From contig DAOUSD010000059.1 of assembly GCA_030627405.1 (NCBI GenBank), positions 1-7,708 of the forward strand: DNA of 7,708 nucleotides. The letters are read 5' to 3'. Source of the stretch: Deltaproteobacteria bacterium. Lineage in GTDB: Bacteria; Desulfobacterota; Desulfobacteria; Desulfobacterales; ETH-SRB1. The notes beneath the pieces are model-generated. The model worked only from the letters and a program-made list of their open reading frames with translations. It was not told where the DNA came from and did not search any database. Positions 6,410 to 7,708 of the stretch are shown piece by piece. Positions within the stretch are counted from its first letter, which is position 1. Every line of letters begins with the position of its first letter. The position numbers and the translations under genes were made by a program.

Positions 6410-6805
6410 TTATCGTTTTGAGAATTGGAAATGGGCTCTTGCTCCCTTCTGGCCGTATTTCTTTCTTTCTTTGACCCTGGGATCACGTTTAACAAAACCG
6501 GCTTTCTTTAGAATCTGTCTTAGATCAGGGTCAATATCGATAAGTGCTTTGGTAATACCATGCCTTATAGCCCCTGCCTGGCCTGAAATACCTCCGCCCA
6601 ATACACGTATTTTTATATCATATGATCCAAGGGTATTTGTAAGAACGAGCGGTTGCATCATAATAATTTTTGCCGAATGAATTTTAAAATAATCATTTAC
6701 AGGGCGATTGTTAATGATAATTTCGCCTTTGCCTGGTTTTAGCCAGGTTTTAGCTATTGCTGTCTTTCGTTTTCCGGTTGCATAATAAATATTTTCTTTA
6801 TTCAT
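6410..6805 (-). CDS. rpsI: 30S ribosomal protein S9
   Basis: Small-subunit ribosomal protein whose C-terminal tail reaches the P-site tRNA. It has 131 aa, the usual length. It starts with the typical YYATGKRKTAIAK, includes RPVNDYF (34-40), the central VLGGGISGQAGAIRHGI and the basic end KERKKYGQKGARAHFQFSKR, including the conserved terminal SKR. The ATG is preceded by GAGGA. It follows rplM by 39 bases, the standard L13-S9 pairing, and is the last gene before the MITE. Confidence 0.98.
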   Translation of the reverse strand: MNKENIYYATGKRKTAIAKTWLKPGKGEIIINNRPVNDYFKIHSAKIIMMQPLVLTNTLGSYDIKIRVLGGGISGQAGAIRHGITKALIDIDPDLRQILKKAGFVKRDPRVKERKKYGQKGARAHFQFSKR

Positions 6806-6830
6806 AGTGTCCTCAGTATTGTCACAAATT

Positions 6831-6849
6831 AATTATCTGAAAGTCTATA
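6831..6849. repeat. Short copy of the outer inverted-repeat end, at the rplM stop codon
   Basis: AATTATCTGAAAGTCTATA differs at one base from 2376-2394, the right tip of the element between the ATPase genes. As in that element, the adjoining gene's TAG stop (6845-6847) lies inside the motif. Similarity fades beyond the terminal ~20 bases, so this is a remnant, a solo end or a coincidence in AT-rich DNA. Confidence 0.4.
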
Positions 6850-7279
6850 GTGTCAGGATTTCGAGCTTTTGAGCTTCGTGAGGATGCTTGTCTCCCGCAT
6901 AGACCTTTAACTTTTTGAATAGCTTATTCCCAAGCCTGTTTTTTGGAAGCATTCCTTTAACAGCAAAACTGATAAGGTCTTCAGGCCTTTTTTCCAGGAG
7001 TTTCTTAGCAGTAATAGTCTTAAGCCCGCCCATATAACCACTGTGTCTGTAATAACATTTCTGCTCAAGTTTTCTGCCTGAAAGGGCGATTTTATCCGCA
7101 TTTATAACGACAACCCAGTCTCCTGTGTCCGCATGGGGGGTAAACAAAGGATTGTGCTTGCCTCTAAGGCGGGATGCTATTAATGTCGCAAGCCTGCCAA
7201 GTACAGCTCCCTCTGCATTTACAATACACCATTTATTTTTATTATCAGACCGTTTTGCACTATATGTATATTTTTTCAC
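6845..7279 (-). CDS. rplM: 50S ribosomal protein L13
   Basis: Early-assembling large-subunit ribosomal protein, 144 aa and normal length (about 142 in E. coli). Recognisable parts: KWCIVNAEGAVLGRLAT (16-32), HADTGDWVVVINA in the middle, YRHSGYMGG, the AVKGMLPKNRLG block and YAGDKHPHEAQ near the end. The start is GTG, supported by AGGAG (7289-7293) nine bases before it; no ATG fits better. It is the first gene of the L13-S9 operon. Its 5' leader is almost wholly a palindromic repeat element, so translation initiation may be influenced by that structure. The stop TAG falls within a motif shared with a mobile-element end. Confidence 0.98.
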   Translation of the reverse strand: MKKYTYSAKRSDNKNKWCIVNAEGAVLGRLATLIASRLRGKHNPLFTPHADTGDWVVVINADKIALSGRKLEQKCYYRHSGYMGGLKTITAKKLLEKRPEDLISFAVKGMLPKNRLGNKLFKKLKVYAGDKHPHEAQKLEILTL

Positions 7280-7301
7280 TGAATTACACTCCTGTTTTTA
7301 A

Positions 7302-7459
7302 CCTAAGTTGATCGATTTTTTGCGAAGAAATGTGCCAAGATCTTGATGTAGCAAGGTTTGCGAAACCCCGAGCATACCCGTAGATATGTCGAGACTTTTC
7401 GCAAGTACCTGATGCGCAAGAAATTGGTGCAAGCCGAGTAAAAAATCGCTCAACCTATG
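7302..7459. mobile_element. 158-bp palindromic repeat element filling the rplM leader
   Basis: The ends are imperfect inverted copies: 7300-7323 against the complement of 7438-7461 match at 20 of 24 positions (consensus CTAAGTTGAGCGATTTTTT). The centre pairs TTGCGAAA (7358-7365) with TTTCGCAA (7397-7404) around a further partly complementary loop. TTTAA occurs at both flanks (7297-7301 and 7460-7464), a candidate 5-bp duplication, though the AT-richness makes this uncertain. Two further single ends lie in the window (6110-6127 and 7598-7615), which argues for a dispersed family rather than a dedicated leader. It lies a few bases upstream of the rplM ribosome binding site, inside the likely 5' untranslated region. 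A short open frame on the - strand (7298-7519) has no recognisable content. Confidence 0.7.
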
Positions 7460-7475
7460 TTTAAATGAAAAGGTT

Positions 7476-7504
7476 TTAATAAATATTTTATTAATTAATG
7501 TCAA
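7476..7504 (-). promoter_or_regulatory. Sigma-70-type promoter of rplM-rpsI
   Basis: On the - strand a perfect -35 TTGACA (7499-7504) is followed after exactly 17 bases by TATTAA (7476-7481), which matches the -10 consensus at 4 of 6. The spacer is extremely AT-rich. The predicted transcript start, near 7469, leaves a leader of about 190 bases made almost entirely of the palindromic element. No other hexamer pair upstream of rplM is as good. Confidence 0.65.
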
Positions 7505-7530
7505 GGAAAAAACAATCATTTTTATTTATT

Positions 7531-7615
7531 GATGAATTCGTAAAAAAATAGTAATAGTTCACCACGCAACGACACGGAGTTTCACTGAAAATTGTGTAAC
7601 CTAAGTTAAGCGATT
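7531..7615. repeat. Cluster of short intergenic repeat motifs
   Basis: No gene. From left to right: GATGAATTCGTAAAAA (7531-7546); CACCACGCAACGACACGGAG (7560-7579), which resembles the CACCACGAAG-type motifs I remember as common between genes in several anaerobic bacteria; and AACCTAAGTTAAGCGATT (7598-7615), which matches the left end of the element at 7302 at 16 of 18 positions. The first two assignments rest on memory only. Confidence 0.4.
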
Positions 7616-7641
7616 AGCTGTTAGCAATTAGCCGTTAGCTC
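7614..7641 (+). repeat. Heptamer tandem repeat, TTAGCNN x4
   Basis: Four consecutive 7-base units, TTAGCTG, TTAGCAA, TTAGCCG and TTAGCTC, keep the first five bases and vary the last two. This resembles the heptameric short tandem repeats described in cyanobacteria and occurs in a non-coding stretch. Confidence 0.7.
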
Positions 7642-7675
7642 TTATGAAATATGCATTTGTATAATTATTTATTAA

Positions 7676-7690
7676 TCACCCATCGGGTGA
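7676..7690. repeat. Short hairpin or operator-like palindrome
   Basis: TCACCC (7676-7681) and GGGTGA (7685-7690) form a perfect 6-bp inverted repeat around ATC, in very AT-rich surroundings. No T-run typical of a terminator follows on either strand. It could be a protein-binding site or part of a gene-end structure that continues outside the window. Confidence 0.4.
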
Positions 7691-7708
7691 AATGTTATTA
7701 TTTAATAA

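Noticed and set aside
6393..6680. Open frame of 95 codons on the + strand
   Set aside because: It is antisense to rpsI, whose identity is certain.
7298..7519. Open frame of 73 codons on the - strand upstream of rplM
   Set aside because: It spans the promoter and the palindromic element, and its codons are explained by the repeat; no recognisable protein.
1..7708. CRISPR arrays, tRNA or rRNA genes, integrase or toxin-antitoxin genes
   Set aside because: I saw no regularly spaced direct repeats of CRISPR size, no cloverleaf or rRNA-like stretch, and no such protein families on either strand.

Overview
The window looks like chromosomal DNA of an anaerobic Desulfobacterota-type (deltaproteobacterial) bacterium, probably Desulfobacterales-like. 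That placement is an inference from moderate-to-low GC, an L13-S9 ribosomal operon beside a Yej-type peptide ABC transporter, and intergenic regions packed with short dispersed repeats. No marker in the window fixes the taxon.

Layout, left to right. (1) Bases 3-926, + strand: the 3' part of an unrecognised membrane-anchored protein with an Ala/Lys/Glu-rich coiled coil, one membrane span and an extracytoplasmic C-terminal region. Its frame is open to the left edge, so it is probably truncated by the window. (2) Bases 927-1046: a convergent junction with a 19-bp-stem hairpin and a repeat whose second copy supplies the last codons and stop of the next gene. (3) Bases 1047-6009, - strand: a four-gene ABC importer operon in transcription order yejB, yejE, oppD-like, oppF-like. 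The permeases match the YejB/YejE (microcin C / oligopeptide) branch. The two ATPase halves, fused as YejF in E. coli, are separate genes here. No substrate-binding protein gene lies beside them. YejE has an extra ~187-residue periplasmic segment. A 337-bp transposon-like element with bipartite inverted repeats separates the two ATPase genes and provides the stop codon of the first. (4) Bases 6010-6409: no gene; this holds an arm of a dispersed repeat and a 161-bp palindromic MITE flanked by TTA. (5) Bases 6410-7279, - strand: rplM-rpsI (L13 and S9). (6) Bases 7280-7708: no gene; this holds a third palindromic element filling the rplM 5' leader, a good sigma-70-type promoter just outside it, then a cluster of short repeats to the window end.

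How it fits together. rplM-rpsI is a housekeeping operon read leftward from the promoter at about 7476-7504. The Yej-type operon follows on the same strand, separated by the MITE region, and probably has its own weak promoter near 6058-6087. YejB and YejE would form the membrane channel and the two ATPases would drive uptake of peptides or peptide-like compounds; the binding protein must be encoded elsewhere. I see no new multi-gene defence or biosynthetic system. The most unusual content is the set of three structurally different palindromic elements, their placement at operon joints and gene ends, the extra YejE domain, and the unidentified coiled-coil membrane protein.
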